A stretch of 47,151 nucleotides of DNA from an uncultured Alphaproteobacteria bacterium (lineage in GTDB: Bacteria > Pseudomonadota > Alphaproteobacteria > Rhizobiales > Beijerinckiaceae): the NCBI GenBank assembly GCA_937988775.1, contig CALKHP010000044.1:1-47151 (forward strand), given 5' to 3'. The notes below the pieces were generated by a model. That model saw only the letters and a list, made by a program, of their open reading frames with translations. It had not been told where the DNA came from and did no database searches. A program made the translations under genes and the position numbers. How positions within the stretch are numbered: position 1 is the stretch's first letter; each line of letters starts with the position of its first letter. This document shows positions 47,104 to 47,151 of the stretch, piece by piece.

Positions 47104-47151
47104 CTTCAGTCCCTGAGTGGGCACTGCGTTTGCGCCGCCGTTCGCCACAAG

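Overview
The window reads as a chromosomal stretch of a GC-rich alphaproteobacterium, most likely a member of the Hyphomicrobiales (Rhizobiales). The reasons are the high GC content with strong third-position bias, the hisD / UPF0262 / low-molecular-weight phosphatase cluster close to murA, a HemP/HmuP-led haem uptake operon with an Irr-type (ICE-like) box, and prophage genes of types common in that order. I cannot name genus or species from sequence alone.

Region 1 (1 to about 11,998) is one end of an integrated prophage or phage-derived element. The right boundary is a tRNA 3'-half-like sequence (11941-11998) just beyond a tyrosine integrase. Working leftward there are an integrase overlapped by a higBA toxin-antitoxin pair, an Arc-type repressor candidate, a divergent control region with three copies of one 13-bp palindrome, and a tightly overlapping early operon on the minus strand (excisionase-like protein, three unknown genes, a helix-turn-helix replication protein with internal iteron-like repeats, a DUF6074-like protein, a PC4-like protein). 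Then come a serine recombinase and a packaging/structural module (TerS-like, TerL, two unknowns, baseplate-hub-like, MuF-like head protein) closed by a terminator. Portal, capsid, protease and most tail genes are not visible, so the element is either cryptic or continues to the left of the window.

Region 2 (12,030-20,868) is cell-envelope defence and peptidoglycan: an alpha-2-macroglobulin with an intact thioester motif transcribed with penicillin-binding protein 1C, and a divergent secreted protein that joins a peptidoglycan-binding domain to a trypsin-like domain lacking visible catalytic residues.

Region 3 (20,872-27,255) is a complete haem acquisition locus: TonB receptor, IsdG-like haem oxygenase and HutX on one strand; hemP-hmuT-hmuU-hmuV on the other; an Irr-box-like palindrome lies between them.

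Region 4 (27,256-35,649) is mostly housekeeping: TerC-family membrane protein, phosphopantetheinyl transferase, LMW phosphatase, UPF0262, hisD, a small secreted cysteine-containing protein, murA, an M3 oligopeptidase and tRNA-Thr(GGT).

Region 5 (35,840-47,151) holds a DMT-family exporter, a crotonase-fold enzyme without the usual glutamates, a ugp-like ABC importer operon ending in an endonuclease/exonuclease/phosphatase-family phosphodiesterase, an FAH-family hydrolase, RidA, the murein endopeptidase MepA, MsrA, a small membrane protein and tRNA-Ser(GGA).

Across regions 4 and 5 a two-module palindromic intergenic repeat occurs three times, and in two copies it supplies the stop codon of the neighbouring gene. 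The most interesting signals are this repeat family, the operator/promoter architecture of the prophage switch, the iterons inside the prophage replication gene, the higBA-integrase fusion operon, and the phosphodiesterase attached to the ugp-like importer. I did not find a clear-cut new multi-gene system.
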